Part shown: piece by piece, positions 10,701-23,208 of the stretch
How the letters are laid out: the number at the start of each line of letters is the position of its first letter
Position numbering within the stretch: position 1 is the stretch's first letter
Assembly (NCBI GenBank): GCA_019055375.1
Contig: JAHQIW010003622.1
Location: 186,001-250,000, forward strand
Origin: Parelaphostrongylus tenuis
Taxonomy: Eukaryota; Nematoda; Chromadorea; Rhabditida; Metastrongylidae
Length of the DNA: 64,000 bases
Direction of reading: 5' to 3'
The notes under the pieces: model-generated
Seen by the model: only the letters and a program-made list of their open reading frames with translations
The model's database searches: none
What the model was told of the DNA's origin: nothing
Made by a program: the position numbers and the translations under genes

Positions 10701-13119
10701 ATAATATGTTCACATTAGTTTGTTCAATAATAGTCTATTCTTTTGCAGCAAATAAATTTTTTTGTAATTATAATTTTACTTTATAATATCAAAATATTGG
10801 TTCTGGCGCTGGAAGCAATGCATTCCGCAGTTTAAATTTAATTTTTTTTTGTCAGCAGAATAACGCATTTTCAAAAATCAAGCACAGTATTGAATCAGAA
10901 TTTTTGAGGCTATTGAATGGCAATGAAAGTACGAAAAAAAAAAGAAATTTTTTATAACAGTTGAAAATGTGTTCATTATGAGAAATGTGGTTTTCTTATT
11001 GCACCATAAAAGATTTTTAACACTTTAGAGTCTTTTTCCTTAACATTGTCCTTATAAAGTTTCTTTTGTGATATTTCATCAGTTCATCACCGTAATACTC
11101 TCTTCAACAACTCAATTTCTCAATCAAATTCCCATATTTCCACTGCAATGTGTGATAACACAAACTTCTTTTCCTCTCGAGATTAGTGACTGCTTGTCAC
11201 GTTCATGTGATCTGTATTTGCGCTTATTGGGTGATTTCGTAACCACTTTCAGTGACGATAAAGCGCTTTGGGCTTTTCGCCTACTTCTCACCATATTATT
11301 TACGCCTAGCTATCAGATTCGATAGAAGCTGATCTCCGACCAGGTCTGTGTGGAAACACTGAGTGATGTTTGTCTGTTAAATAGCTTTAAATGACACCTT
11401 TAATTATTCTATCTATTATTTTACAGGCTTTTCCATCGTCCACTTTATTTTCGCTGTTCATCAAAGATAACAGCGTAAATCTGGAGAAACGAACAAGAAT
11501 CTCTGGCGTGACTGTTCAAAAAATCGCAAATGACTGGTTAGAACAGACGATCCAAGGTAATTTCTATATGTACCGCTGACCTATCGTCGTATATCTTCCC
11601 TTTGGGAGTTTTTGTACATAGCATGAATTTCAGAGCGCAGTTTTTGTTCTAGGTTTTGCTTCATAAACGAAATGATTAGTTAACAGCTGACATTCAAAGA
11701 GCTGCCGAAAGGGCAGACATTTTAGAACTGTTACAGCGATGTGTGTAATTAATATAGAACGTTTGGCGAAAACCAATTTTTAGGAATACGCTTGAGCATC
11801 CCAGATGTTGTTTCACATTTGCGTACACAAACACCTTTGAAAGCCTAATGATGTGTCCCGTTAATGTTTTTTTAACTTGCTGTACGTGCGTGCCATCAAT
11901 TTGTCAAATTTGACGGAATTAATTCTGAGCGCGGGAGGAGAGAGATCATAGTGGGTTACAGGAACAACGTGCCATTGTCGTTCTTAAAGCAACTGCACCT
12001 TTTTGGCATTTCTCTACACAACTTCTAAGAATTTCGCGCACATTTCGATATGTTACTGTCGCAGACTAGCATTTCAGTGGTATTATATGACCACATTTCC
12101 CTCCTGCATCTACCGTAGAATTTTGACAAGCGAGTGTTTAGATATTCAAAATCATTGTGTGTGAGTTGTTCGCATGCGCCGTAATGCTAAAAAAAACTAT
12201 ACTTGTGAATGAAATGCGAAATATCATTTGAGCTGTGCAGACTTTTCAAGTAAGTGTTTCAGTGTTCGCCCTATTAAGAATCATATAAGGTGATCCTCTA
12301 AATTCGACTGCGATATACTTTATGAAGGTTCGTTTGAGCTCTTCGAATTTTGTATATTTGTATCGTTTTCTAAGTTTTTTTGAAAATTATTTGTTCTAGA
12401 CATGCACTCGTCTACCACGTGGGACTGCTGAAGCAATACACATTTGTATGCCCCGAAAGCACTAATCTATGCAGTCACCAGGTGGATTGTAATCTTAGGA
12501 TTTTTGCTTTTGTCTTTCTCCTCTGTTTTGTGCATCATCTGCTGTAATCCATTCCATGCTCAAGTGGTCTCTTTGATGTGCGTTCTGTTAAGACAAAATT
12601 GAAAAGCTTTTCAAAAAAATGTCTACATTCTACGTCACTGGGCTACGCTTATGGGAGCAACATGGCCTGTGTAGTAGCGATGATGCAAAATTTTGCTTAA
12701 ATTATCATGTAGTTGTCACGGATAAGTTTTACTCGCTTTCCTTATTCTTCAAAATAATTACGACTGATAAAGCAGTCGGTCCCGCAGTTTTGAAAAAGGT
12801 GCGCAATTTGTGTTCATACCTGGCTACTCATTGAATTTGCCGGACAATCCTTCACAGCTCTGTGACACTGTCGCACTGCATTTATTAGTCACTTGAATAG
12901 CCTAATCGTTACAAATCTCTTTATTAGTAAGCTACTCTCATCCTTTTGCTACGAGAAAAATTTTTTGTACTCAGTGCTTTATACATCTGCCTAACTATTT
13001 GACACGATGATTAATCTCACATAAAATTTTCGAGTTCCTGTTTCTCAGGAGTCTCTGCGTCCAAAAAACGGATACTCTATGACTATTTCGTACTGAGCGC
13101 ACAATAGTTGTTGGTTAAA
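10701..13119. other. No recognisable gene
   Basis: AT-rich sequence. Frames at 11068-11325 (85 codons), 11391-11579 (62) and 12619-12834 (71), all plus, are unrecognised and share no motif with other features. The two frames near 11.1-11.6 kb lie close together and could be exons, but I see no firm splice pair. Confidence 0.4.
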
Positions 13120-13600
13120 ATGAAATGCCCTTGCTAAGGTGATGAAAGACCTAATCCAATGGGTTGAGATCTAGCATCTTTTGCGACCAAACATCCCTAC
13201 CCCAAAAACCTGAAAACTCCTCTTGACAGATGGCAGTCATTGAGCGGCCGAGTACGCAGGAGCCCGGTCCTACTGCTAGATAATTAGTCGGCGCCAAAAT
13301 GTTGAGCAATGGAAGACTTCAGTACGCCTCAGCATACCTGCTGTTGATGGCTCATAGCGTCAATTCTGACATTTCTGTCGATGAAGACCAACGGCGCATT
13401 TCCGGTGGCTCAAATGTCGACCCAAGCGCTACATAGGGCGGAAAATTACTTTGGCCCATGATTTTTGCTACTGCGGGCTTCTGCTGACCATTTTCTAGAA
13501 GTTGACATTGATTCTGCCGATCATGAGGTGGTTCGACGGTGAATATCTTCTCATCCGTAGAATAAAAGTTCAACAAACGAGCAACAAAATAAACACAGAA
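13120..13600 (-). pseudogene. Tc1/mariner-superfamily transposase, fragment
   Basis: This encoded part of a cut-and-paste DDE transposase acting in the nucleus. Reading leftwards from 13576, one frame gives STDEKIFTVEPPHDRQNQ, the DEK(I/L)FTVE block seen in nematode Tc/mariner-type DDE proteins. After a frame change it gives VFIDRNVRIDA-like and SSIAQHFGA-like segments. Another frame reads EEFSGFWGRDVW and DLNPLD, the classic (P)DLNPLDY motif next to the last catalytic acidic residue. These blocks are in the right order in three frames with stops, so the gene is dead. I did not find its terminal inverted repeats. Confidence 0.7.
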
Positions 13601-15039
13601 TAGGAAAATTAATGATGTTCTATTGGCGTTAAACGAAATGAATTCTTCGAATGCTGCAACTACTTACAAAAGTAATTATACGGGTAAGAAGATGATTACG
13701 ACGGTACTTCGCCCCATAGCTGAAAACTGAAGAGAGGAATTGTTAGAAGAGTAGCGTTTAGTAATAGTCAAAAAATTTTTGGAATACATTTTCGACTTAA
13801 TCATCATTTCTATAATGCACTTTGTTGAACGCTCACGCATCCTATCCACCATGACAGAGGATCAAGCGCTATAGAGTGTGCTATCCAATGACTGATGCTA
13901 AGAGCTTTGCATATCATCCAACCAAATGCAAAGCTCGATCTTTCGGCCTTTGTTGACTATCACAAATCATCAGTGCCGTCGTAAATGCTAAGGCGATCTT
14001 CCTTCCCACTTTGATGGGTAATTTTCGCGGTGAAAAGTATGTTATTAGGACTGTCGATATGGAGAGCCTATCGGACAGCTCTTGCATGCGACATTGCCAA
14101 AAAGAAGACTTTGTTGCATCCACTGACATCCTTTCAGGCTAAAGAGTTGGATGGTTCTGATGACGACTACTTCACTTTTTCTTTTTCAAATTGAACTTTG
14201 TAGGGATACAGTGGTCGTTAGTAACTTTTTAGTCCACAAATTACTTTATCATGAAGAAAGATTTCAACGAAAAAGGGTGGAAAAAATTTACAAGATTACA
14301 GATTTTGAAAACAATACAATCGTTTATCGAAGGGAGTTTCCACATGCATAACGGTGCTACCGCAGACACCGCTCTATGAGTATCAAGAGATGAAGTGAGC
14401 GAAGAGGAAGATTTTCTCATTGATCACTCATAGTTCACCATCCAAGTGATTTTGCGTATAAATCACTCAGAACTGAACGATCACAATAATGCTCTCAAAT
14501 GCCGTGTATGGATATTAAGTGTTTGATCAAAAAAACTGATAGATCATCATATAGGTGGAAAATTAGAAACGAAATACATTGAAACACTGAGATATCATCG
14601 CATAGTTTTGTATATGCATTGTATCAAAACCACATGTTCTGACGTTTGCGCCACTTTCAATTTTGAATTGACAATCTCAACTTGTAGTAAGTCTTGCTGG
14701 CTCAAAAGACATCTTAATTACGAATCAATGCCTGCAAGATAGGACCTTTTTTATCCTACTAGGACGAAATTTTAATTCTTGAAATCTGCTTACTTGATAT
14801 AATTTCTCTTCTTTGTTGTGCCTACCCGAGTTTCATGTCGTACTACTGATATGCCTAATGATTATTCAAGAATAACTATTGAATTACCCATTTTTTAGTA
14901 TTCTGCACTTATCTCTTTCATAAAAATGCTGAGGTATAAAGATTTGAAGCGTTCTTTTCGTGCAACCGTTGTCTTGTTCTAATTATTCGACTAAGTTGCC
15001 GTTTTTTGTAAAATATATTGACGTTTCAATGAAACTTTA
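13601..15039. other. No recognisable gene
   Basis: It contains a 71-codon minus frame (13914-14129) and a 66-codon plus frame (14151-14351), neither with a motif I recognise. The minus frame may extend the transposon decay zone to its left, but no transposase block is visible there. Confidence 0.4.
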
Positions 15040-15208
15040 ACCACATTGTGATCCTAACAGACGTTGTTGATCTAGGAGTATGAACCTTTGGTGGTCGACG
15101 ACAACCACGATCTCTATATTGACCAAGTGGTGGTCTACTGAGAATGGTTGAATCTTTCCGCAACCTAACTTGTGCAGTCTCACGGGGAAACGTAACTTGG
15201 CGCACCAT
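15040..15208 (-). CDS. Candidate first exon, basic proline/arginine-rich protein, unknown
   Basis: On the minus strand an ATG at 15208 in good context (ACACCATGG) opens a GC-richer frame. It encodes about 57 residues rich in Arg, Pro, Thr and Ser, for example VRQVTFPRETAQVRLRKDST. A possible donor (GTTAAAG) follows near 15037. I recognise no domain. No partner exon is convincing to the left; the best acceptor there, near 14735, leads quickly to a stop. It may be a real first exon or a duplicate fragment. Confidence 0.3.
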
Positions 15209-15539
15209 GGTGTTTTCCTATTGAATGATACTTCTGAAAGAACATGTAAGCGCTTTCTTGATGTTCTACTCGTTGTTGGATGCGTTTGTGCTTTTACATC
15301 TGCTGTAATCTAATGAAATTCGGCCTGCTACGAGCAAAGTAATTTGTTCATCCAGGTGCAGCAAAGAAAAGATAGTAGAGAATTTGTGTAGTTTGAATTA
15401 ACTTGGCTACTCAGGACTTGTATTAGCTGCTTGTGTATCCAAATCCTCTTGATTGTTTTATCGTTTATCTCTATAATAAAAGTACAAAACAAGCTCTATA
15501 GGAATACAGGAATATGTAGGATTATTGCAGAGATTAGAC

Positions 15540-16190
15540 AAGAGGAACAGTAAATCCTTTCATTGTTATTTGAGCCAACTTGTCATGTGGTCTGGTAAGG
15601 GCTCTTGTACAGCCCGATACACGTGTTTCGTCCTTACAGACTCGTCAGTCAGGCAGAACTCGTCGTCTTTCGATATTTTTATGGTCAGTTCTCTCGGAAG
15701 CTCTGCTCCCATCCGGAGAGTTATCGAAGACGAACGTTTTTCAGACCACGCTCAAATTTCGGTAGATCCTTTCATTATTACATGAAAAGTTGGCTCAAAT
15801 AATAATGAAGGGATCTATTGAAATTTGAGCGTGGTCTTAATAAAGCACTCGAAATAAAGGTGGAATATGATAAAAAATATCTGCCAAAAAGCAATCGATT
15901 TCGCAAACACTCTGTGTTAGGCAAAAAATTCGCTTGACATAGAGTGTAAAACGTTCCTCTTTGATGATTCTCTGTCAGGGAGTAGAGCTTTCGAGGGAAC
16001 TGACTACAAAAATATCAAAAGATGACGGATTCTGCCCGACTGACGAGTCTGTAGGGACGAAACACGTGTATCGGGCTGTACAAGAGCCCTTACCAAACCA
16101 CATGACAAGATGGCTCAAATAATAATGAAAAGGATCTATTTAAATTTAAGCATGGTCTTAGTAGAGCACTCGAAAGAAAGATATAAGAGG
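15540..16190 (+). mobile_element. TIR/foldback element, two arms
   Basis: Two oppositely oriented arms of the same repeat face each other. The first starts TTATTTGAGCCAACTTGTCA near 15568. The second ends with the complement (ACAAGATGGCTCAAATAATA) near 16128. Both carry the TCTTGTACAGCCCGATACACG block and its complement. Extra TIR and tail copies lie between them (15785-15870), so the locus looks nested or rearranged. Tails GAAATTTGAGCGTGGTCTTA and AAATTTAAGCATGGTCTTAG follow each right end. No transposase is encoded, so it would depend on one supplied elsewhere. Confidence 0.75.
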
Positions 16191-17561
16191 AACAGTAGTC
16201 ATCAAAGCGAACGATGGAGGTACCAGATCCAGATCAGAGATTACACTTCCATCAATAATTCACGTGCAAAGTAAATTCAACGATATAAGCTGGATTACGT
16301 CACTAATCTATCATTGCAAAGAAGGTAATTCATGCTACGGTAGTCACGAGAGTGTTTAAGCACTTAATGTAAACATATTCCAAAGTGCAACAAAAGGTAA
16401 ACCGTTTTGAATGCATAAACGTAGACTTACGAATCCAGAATATACAAATTGAGTGTAACAATACAAATCAGTAATTTACACCTGAGAAAAGGTAGACAAA
16501 ATTCGTTATAACATGGGAAATGTATTTGGCTACCAGCGGAGTGCTTTGGACTGGTTTAGTCTTATTAGTGACTTTACTGGAGAAGTTAGTCTTTGGTGCC
16601 TATTGTGAATGGGTGTGTGTTGTGCCATAAGGGTCACTTGTGGTTTTGATTTTTCCTGCCACGCGGGTCTTTTACTATTCATTCATCGAAGGACACTGTT
16701 GATCCTGGGATCAACGAACCATATTCATCACCGTATCGAACAACCTCACACGTGTGTAATTGATCCGATATACGTAGATTTAATTCAACAATAACAAGGC
16801 GGCAATGTCGATAGACATACAGAGAACTGGTAGATATTATGCTATCAATAGTTGGAAATATGAAAGAAGAACAATCATATGAGTAATGAGGATCAAGCAT
16901 CTGTATCATACATGTGAAGTGTACTAAAGAAAAGGTTTTATTAAAAAGATGTAAAGTGTGATGAGGAGCAAGCTTTTTTTTAGAGATGGGCTTAGAGTTA
17001 AGAGAGATGGGAGTTGCAGTCGAGCTCGAAGTGTCGTCCAAAGTCGAATGGCACTTCCTGTGGGAGTAACGATTTCCAAGATTCTTGCTTCCGTTAACCT
17101 ATAAATGGTTTGTCAGCACAACACTGGTTAGCTACAAGGAGAACAAGTCTTTTCATTAAAACCAATCATTGCGTTTTGAACGGTTCACCCGCACCTCACT
17201 GGCCATCTGACGCGCGAGACCGTTGCTGTTTGCACGGCCACACAGCGGCCAACTGTGTGGGTTGCTGTAGCCGATCGCCTCTTATGGGAAACTCGAATCG
17301 GCTATTGTGACTCACTGCCTATCCAATAACTATTATAATTAACAGCAAATAGACATCTTTATTATTAATGAGTATGCGCATCGTGAAGAATAGCAGTTAT
17401 TCGTAAGAACTGCTTTAGAGAATGTTCTACACACCAAGCTTGGTCACGCCCCTCTCACCTCACTGAAATTTCGGCCGCATCGCGATGAGTGTATTCTATG
17501 TTTGTTAATATCGTTACATGAAGTTTTATATATTAATGTTATATTATAGCAAGCATGTTGA
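16191..17561. other. No recognisable gene; small palindrome near 17233
   Basis: The 120-codon minus frame at 16679-17041 is Ser/Thr/His-rich without a motif. A GC-richer patch at 17180-17300 contains the perfect 8-bp inverted repeat CCACACAG...CTGTGTGG with a 7-base loop. I cannot assign a role to it. Confidence 0.4.
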
Positions 17562-17564
17562 TAA

Positions 17565-17909
17565 TATAGCCTTCACTGGAGCTACGATGATTTGCGTCGA
17601 GTTTTCGCAGCAGTTGTTCTTGCGATATTGATCTTCGCCGTTGCATTTTTCCTCAATTATCGAATTGAAGTGTTTAAGTGGGGTACTACTGCGCCTTTTC
17701 ACTTAATGGTCCCTCACTCTAAAACCATATCATCTAAAAAGTGGTTTTCTACAAATAACCATAAATTATTGAGGCACAAGCTCTTTCAGACCGGTCGCAT
17801 CATTACATCTGCACAAAATAAGTTACCGACTGTTTGCAAGACTCAAGAAAAAGAAAACTCGCTAAGAAAAAGCAAAAAAAAAACCGAACTAAACCACCGA
17901 AAAAGATAA
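17565..17909 (+). CDS. Candidate exon with one membrane segment, unknown protein
   Basis: The frame is open after TAA at 17562-17564 and ends at TAA at 17907. There is no in-frame ATG at the N-terminal side; the first plausible start would be TTG at 17592, so this is more likely an exon beginning near the ATATTATAG/ATATAG acceptors. Near the start it encodes Arg-Arg followed by a strongly hydrophobic run (VFAAVVLAILIFAVAFFLNY). A lysine-rich, otherwise polar tail of about 80 residues follows. That arrangement fits a type II signal anchor, as in Golgi enzymes, but no catalytic domain is visible and AT-rich DNA often produces hydrophobic runs. Confidence 0.3.
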   Translation, partial: YSLHWSYDDLRRVFAAVVLAILIFAVAFFLNYRIEVFKWGTTAPFHLMVPHSKTISSKKWFSTNNHKLLRHKLFQTGRIITSAQNKLPTVCKTQEKENSLRKSKKKTELNHRKR

Positions 17910-18765
17910 GCGTAGAAGTCATGCAGATCACTCTACCATTGAGATTAAACTTCAAAATGGTGGCAATCTCGCCAGTGTCATGAAACAGGCTTAAAGTACC
18001 TAAGGCAATTTTTCCTTCAGTTGTAGTTATTAACGCTGAATATTGCTTAAATGCTTCCACTCGAGTATTCTTCGATAAAATAGCGAGGAACCTAGATGTC
18101 TTTCGCTTACTTTCGAGTAGAAATCTATACGCAGATGATAAGATTAACAACTACATTAGTCGCATACGACATACATCGTGAGAATTCAAAACATTGGTAT
18201 ACACAAGATAATGCGTATAAGAAACATGTTGATAATGATAACAAACTTTGCACTATGCAATCATGGTGGTAGTAAGGTTCATTTTTAGCTGAGTGACGTG
18301 TGAGAAGGGAGCGACGTCCACCAAGAATTGAAGATATTTAAAGGTATGTGCTTTTGCACTTTATTTATGATTTTCAACAATGGAAACATAGGAAAGCAGC
18401 TCGTAAACGCATGACCCTAAGTTTCTTTACAATTTCGGAGGTGAGTGAAGGATATTTAGCGCAGTAATAACAAAATAAGGAGCAAAAGTGCACTTCAAAC
18501 GAAATGATACAGCTCGTGATCAGCGGTCCAGTTCGACCATCTATGTAAATCTTCTCACTTCAAAGTAGCCGGTTATGACAACCGCTGACAAGTACATACC
18601 AAATCACTTCTTCTGCTCAGTTTTGATATTCATTTCCACTGATCTTATACTGAGCTCGCACTCTGTCTACTCAATAAATGAAGAACTAAAAGAGATTACT
18701 ATCTAAATTATATGAGGCATTATTAACCGCAAATGATGCTCTCAAAGAGAGCCATTCAGATGCAA
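17910..18765. other. No recognisable gene
   Basis: AT-rich sequence. The minus frame at 17803-18150 overlaps the candidate exon and has no motif. I see nothing else. Confidence 0.4.
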
Positions 18766-19870
18766 TTACGCAACCGTGAAGATCCTGAAGAACAACACGA
18801 TCAGGTGCATATTTTGCGGAAGAAAATAAAATTGGATGAAATACAATAACAACAAACTATAGCAAAAATTTGTCAGTATGCTTTTATGCAAAATTCTTAA
18901 AGCTATAGAAGTTTCTTCTGCGTAAAAATAGACTTCTAATTTTGCGTCAGCAATTTCCAACGATGAACTTGAATAATGAAAGGTTCTCTCTGAAGAGCTT
19001 TTCGAGATCCTATATGGTTCGACTTCGTATTCGTCACAGCTCAATGTTGGAGCGTAAGCAACGGTGATGGTCAAAGTTAGCATTGTTTCAATTGTTTCAA
19101 CAGCAGTCGTCCAATCCAGCTTGTTAGATGTCCAAATAAATCGATTTAATGGACAAATTTAATTTGACGAGAACGCCAATGCCACCGACACCTCTGCGAT
19201 TGCACGTTCAAACAAACAGCTCTTCCCATGTCATAAACACAGTGAAATGGATGGGTTTTCTCGTTTCCCCTAGGCCAATGACATCAAGCCTAATTATGCT
19301 TGTTTGCATTGGTAGATCTTCTGCAAAGGAATTGTGTTCATGTGTGCCTGCGTTATAGGTCAGACCGTCACTTCAGCTCGTTTCGATTTTAGCAGCTTTG
19401 TTTGGCTTTAGCAGCCTCTTTGTTCCTGTCCTATCCTACACTGCCGTACGGGTGCTCTTTCGCGGTCAGGGAATGAGGCTCTTCTTTATTACTGTTTTTA
19501 GCATTTGATACCTAGCGTATAGCTTGGTTAGCTCTAAACTCGGAGGCTGGGTACTCACGGGTAGCTTGCGAGCCTTATACAGAGGAGCAGAGAAGATTAT
19601 TTGTGGAAGGCGACTCCTAGCAGCTTCCCATGTACTTCCCAGCAGGTTGATTGCAGACTCTTGGCTGATTTCACGTCTAGGGGCTCTGAAGTCTGTCACT
19701 TGAAGCTGTAAAAAACAGGAAGCTCGTTCGTTGAATTCGCATCCATCTCTGAGAAGCAGGCGGTCCTTTTTCGTTTGCTTTCAGTTCCCTCGCCCATCAC
19801 CTGGGGACGCGTCATGTTCCCTGGCGATCAACCGGCTTCCGGCATCGAAGAAGATCTGTGAGTGACAACG
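18766..19870 (-). mobile_element. RTE retrotransposon, 5' fragment with start of endonuclease
   Basis: The 5' leader runs from about 19870 to 19370 and parallels 33985-33490. It continues into the decayed beginning of the endonuclease gene. The minus frame starting at 19083 reads TITVAYAPTLSCDEYEVEPY, matching [20 protein letters not shown] of the full copy, then SSSERTFHY where the full copy has [10 protein letters not shown]. The similarity is lost near 18950. The reverse transcriptase and 3' end are absent. That is unusual for a non-LTR element, which normally loses its 5' end. Confidence 0.75.
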
Positions 19871-21184
19871 CTGATAGCCGACATAAATCAATTCAGCGGT
19901 GATGTAAAGGTGGATTCATGCGCAACTGTAGGATCAATTTCTTGATCGATTTCTTTCACGAACGTTGAACCACCTCATGGAAATCGTTTCTGTGTAATTT
20001 TGAGAGAAAAATGATGAATTTTAAAATTTAGGAAAGCAAAGGAACTATAATTCGCAAGGTCCATTTCTGTAGAAACGATATAGCGAATGACATCATTAAT
20101 AGCATAACACCTCAGGGAAAATCCTGCCCTCAGTAATATACCTCTCTTTCAATAATGAGCGGAAGACGAGCGTGGAGTTCACTGAAAATTATGTAGAAAT
20201 TTTTTCGAAAAGTAAATAAGACACTTTAGACACAATCGAACGTCCCAAATCACTTGACCTTCATAGAAATCTAAACCTGTAAAGCATTTCGCATCCTTGT
20301 AAAAGTGGTTTCAAGCAATCTTTGTAAACGTGGTCTCGAGCAAAAGCTAAGTCCAACCAGCATGAAAATTAAGAAGTAAAATTTTGAGTGTTAATTAATC
20401 ACTAAAAGTAGTGTCAAACAATTTCATCAGATGGCAGAGGTGACTCGATGCGTATTCCGCTTGTACAATGATTTGAGGTGGACTATCGATGCGCTATGTA
20501 CTCATCACTCTTCCTCCCGATACGTCTAGTACATCCTGCTGAACTTGGGTATTGCATGGCACCCTTAATCACTGCACTTTACGCTCTTTTCAACGTGTAC
20601 ATTTGCATTTACCCTAATAAAAACACGAGTTTAATATTACTAGTAACATTGTGTGAGTTGCGCCAGTTCATTAAATAAAACAAGATGAACACCGTTGATT
20701 ACAATCAATGTCGGGAGATCTCCAGTGATCTCTTTTCGTTGCTGTCGAACTCAAATTGTTCACAGGGCTTTGCAGGTTTGATAAACATTAAGATCGTAGG
20801 ATTTGGTACAAGCCGCTTTATTCATATGGATAAGCGAAGGGGCATCCCACTTGACGCCGACCATATCTTAACATGGTCAGGCTGTCACATAGAATTATAG
20901 GAATTCCTTGAAAGAGTGAAGCAGTTACACATATGCACCCTATAGTCGCAACAGGGCTACGCGATGAGAAAATTTATTGCTAGAAATCAAATAAGGGATA
21001 ATACCCTTGTAACAAACACCACTTCTGCGCAAAGAAGCACTTCATTCTCCTTATTTCAGACAGAGTTGCACGACTTTCGCAGAATCCCCCTCACACAAGT
21101 GCAGACACCAATGCACTCCAGCAGTGCTCGCTTGTCATCTTCGGCACACATATTAATCAGAGATCAACGCCGACATAATCATTA
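19871..21184. other. No recognisable gene
   Basis: AT-rich sequence with frames of 66-123 codons (20478-20678, 20685-20900, 20964-21335, all plus). None has a motif. The last overlaps the dispersed repeat beginning near 21185 and is therefore suspect. Confidence 0.4.
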
Positions 21185-21605
21185 CTATAGAATGGAGAGA
21201 GGTTATTCAGTCACTACAGCTATCCAGCTATCGCATTCAGCACTGAACAGACAGGTTAGCGAGCTCATATGTTGTGCATTGAATAGGTGTTACACATATT
21301 TACAGAAACAAGGGAAATATGTTGTTCATGACTAGCTTTTTGGATAAGCTATAGAATAGTATTTTCCTCCCTTCTGAGTGCATAGACAATAGACAGAAGA
21401 GAGAATTTGTAAAGAAACTGCAATGTCGAAACAGGTGAAGTGAACTGTAACGATGAAGTAGGAAAGTACGAGCGCCTGTAGCTCAGTGATTGCGGCGGCA
21501 TTCATATCGTACAATCGATGTTCGTTCTTCATAAATCAGCCATTCTGATCCTCTTAGATAGAATCGGGAACTAGGTACCATTCGTGTGTGGACATTCTCC
21601 AGTCC
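21185..21605 (+). repeat. Dispersed direct repeat, copy 2 (partner 7620-8045)
   Basis: It aligns in order with 7620-8045 and lies immediately left of the large inverted duplication. It is not itself present beside the right arm. Confidence 0.75.
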
Positions 21606-21768
21606 ACAAATCTTGCACTAAGCTTCTACTTTTATAGGGAAGAACAGAAAAGCAGTAACCGAGTTCAAACACTGCTTTGGCGATATTGTAACTAGGAGAG
21701 AAATGAATCGTACGTCAAGTGTTTTGAGTAAAGAACAGTCTATCTTTTGCTTCACTCATGCCCCAACT

Positions 21769-22053
21769 TTAGCAAAGCGGGTGACGCTTTAAGCGAAACC
21801 TAACTGTAGCAATGGCTATCCTATTCCCGATAAAATTTTTTTGTATACAAAAAAAATTTTTGGAATTCAAAAGAACTTGCACTTTTGAGGGCAGAGTAAA
21901 CATATACGAGTGGTCTATGAAAATTTTCTCTTCACCTGTCAATATGAAGGATGTAATCATCCTGGATGCAGGAGTGGTTCGGTAAATCCTTGATATAGTG
22001 TAAAAAAGAGAATGCAATTTTTGCTTCGTTTCCTTACTGTCATTATTATTCAA
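21769..22053 (-). other. Short frame kept in both arms (unknown)
   Basis: A 94-codon frame. The mirrored copy at 60260-60472 (plus) preserves TTPASRMITSFILT, EEKIFI and HSYMF in the same register, although flanking residues differ and the ends diverge. I recognise no domain. Conservation may reflect only the age of the duplication. Confidence 0.25.
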
Positions 22054-22304
22054 TTCCCCTTGATGCAGTGACGAACCTCTTGACGAATGGACATATACTC
22101 CTTTTACTATATAAAATTCTTAAAGCTAAAATATGAAAGATAATAAAATTACAAACAGAAAGCTGAGGACGGCTGTCAATAATTCTCATGAATTTCTGTC
22201 AGAAATCCTAAAATACTCTCAGATTATCTAGTACGCATATGTATATGCTTTAATATGCCAGTGGCTGCTCAAAGCAGCGCAGTGAAAACAGTCAATATTG
22301 GTAA

Positions 22305-22493
22305 TCAACTGGAATCGCCCCAAGCAGCCACCTGTATTTTCCGTGTAATCACATATATGCATACTAACATATATAGAATAAAATCCCGAAAGTATGACAC
22401 CGACTTATCCTTGTTATTTTCCTCACAAGAAGGCACATTTATTCTCACCTGTCTTTGCAAACTATGTTTAATTGACGCTGCAAATGCTGTCAT
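22305..22493 (-). other. 62-codon frame intact in both arms (unknown)
   Basis: The frame opens MTAFAASIKHSLQRQ and ends IQVAAWGDSS. Its mirror at 59820-60008 is open over the same 62 codons with two apparent residue changes. A donor-like GTGAGA follows the CAAAGACAG codons, so only the first 15 codons may be an exon (a start exon of a multi-exon gene). No family is recognised. Confidence 0.3.
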
Positions 22494-22912
22494 CTGTTAT
22501 CTCTCATAGGCACTGTAATCGCGTGGAATAGTCGGATATCATACGTAACAGCTACCGCATTAAATAATCTCAGTTTTGTCCGGGCAGGTACCGAGTTTTT
22601 CTCGTTAATGTTGGAGTCCCTAAAAAATCGTATCATTTGTATATTGATCGGATAACATGCCCAATCCAACTTTTCCTTTGTAACGAAAATATCCCACTCT
22701 AGAAGAGTGGTAAATTTTTGGATGGCATTGCTCCACGAATAATGAGAGATCTGCTGTCTACTTGCCTCAAATCGGTCTTCCTGCTTGTCGTTTTATTGTT
22801 GAGAGCTTACATCTAGTTTGATGTGACCAACGGCATCAAAATGGTGCTATGTACGAAGCAAGAAGCAGTCGCAATGGCGTATCGTAGCCGAGTTTGTTTT
22901 GTTCTTTTCCAG

Positions 22913-23045
22913 TGACGTCTCGTTAAACTTGAGATTCAATCGTCTCTCACCGCTCGCCTCACCGCCCAACGTCCTACGTGGGAGCAGCAGTGTGTGGAGC
23001 ACTGAGGCAGAAATTCCTGCTCATATAGCTGTTTCTACTTCCTGA
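22913..23045 (+). pseudogene. Exon-like segment A, left arm (terminal exon, unknown protein)
   Basis: A strong acceptor (TTCTTTTCCAG) at 22912 is followed by 43 open codons and TGA at 23043-23045. The codons encode SLNLRFNRLSPLASPPNVLR then SSSVWSTEAEIPAHIAVSTS. The right-arm copy at 59266-59398 has exactly the same length, the same acceptor and the same stop. I count about four silent and two replacement differences. That bias and the clean borders suggest a genuine terminal exon of an unrecognised gene, at least before duplication. I list it as a duplicate-locus exon because no intact upstream exons are found. Confidence 0.4.
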
Positions 23046-23208
23046 ACCCCAAGGTCAGTCAAAGCAAAACCATTTTCACGTTTTAATCAAATCAAGCAGT
23101 CACGTGCTGTTGTGGACCAGAGCGAATTTACCATTTTGCTACTAGTAGCTACTAAGATAGCAGTGATTTGTAGTACAGTTTAGCTTCAGCTGCGTTTTCC
23201 AGGTGGGA

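Noticed and set aside
16679..17041. 120-codon minus frame as a secreted or membrane protein
   Set aside because: It has low-complexity Ser/His content, no signal peptide at the start, no motif and no flanking exon structure.
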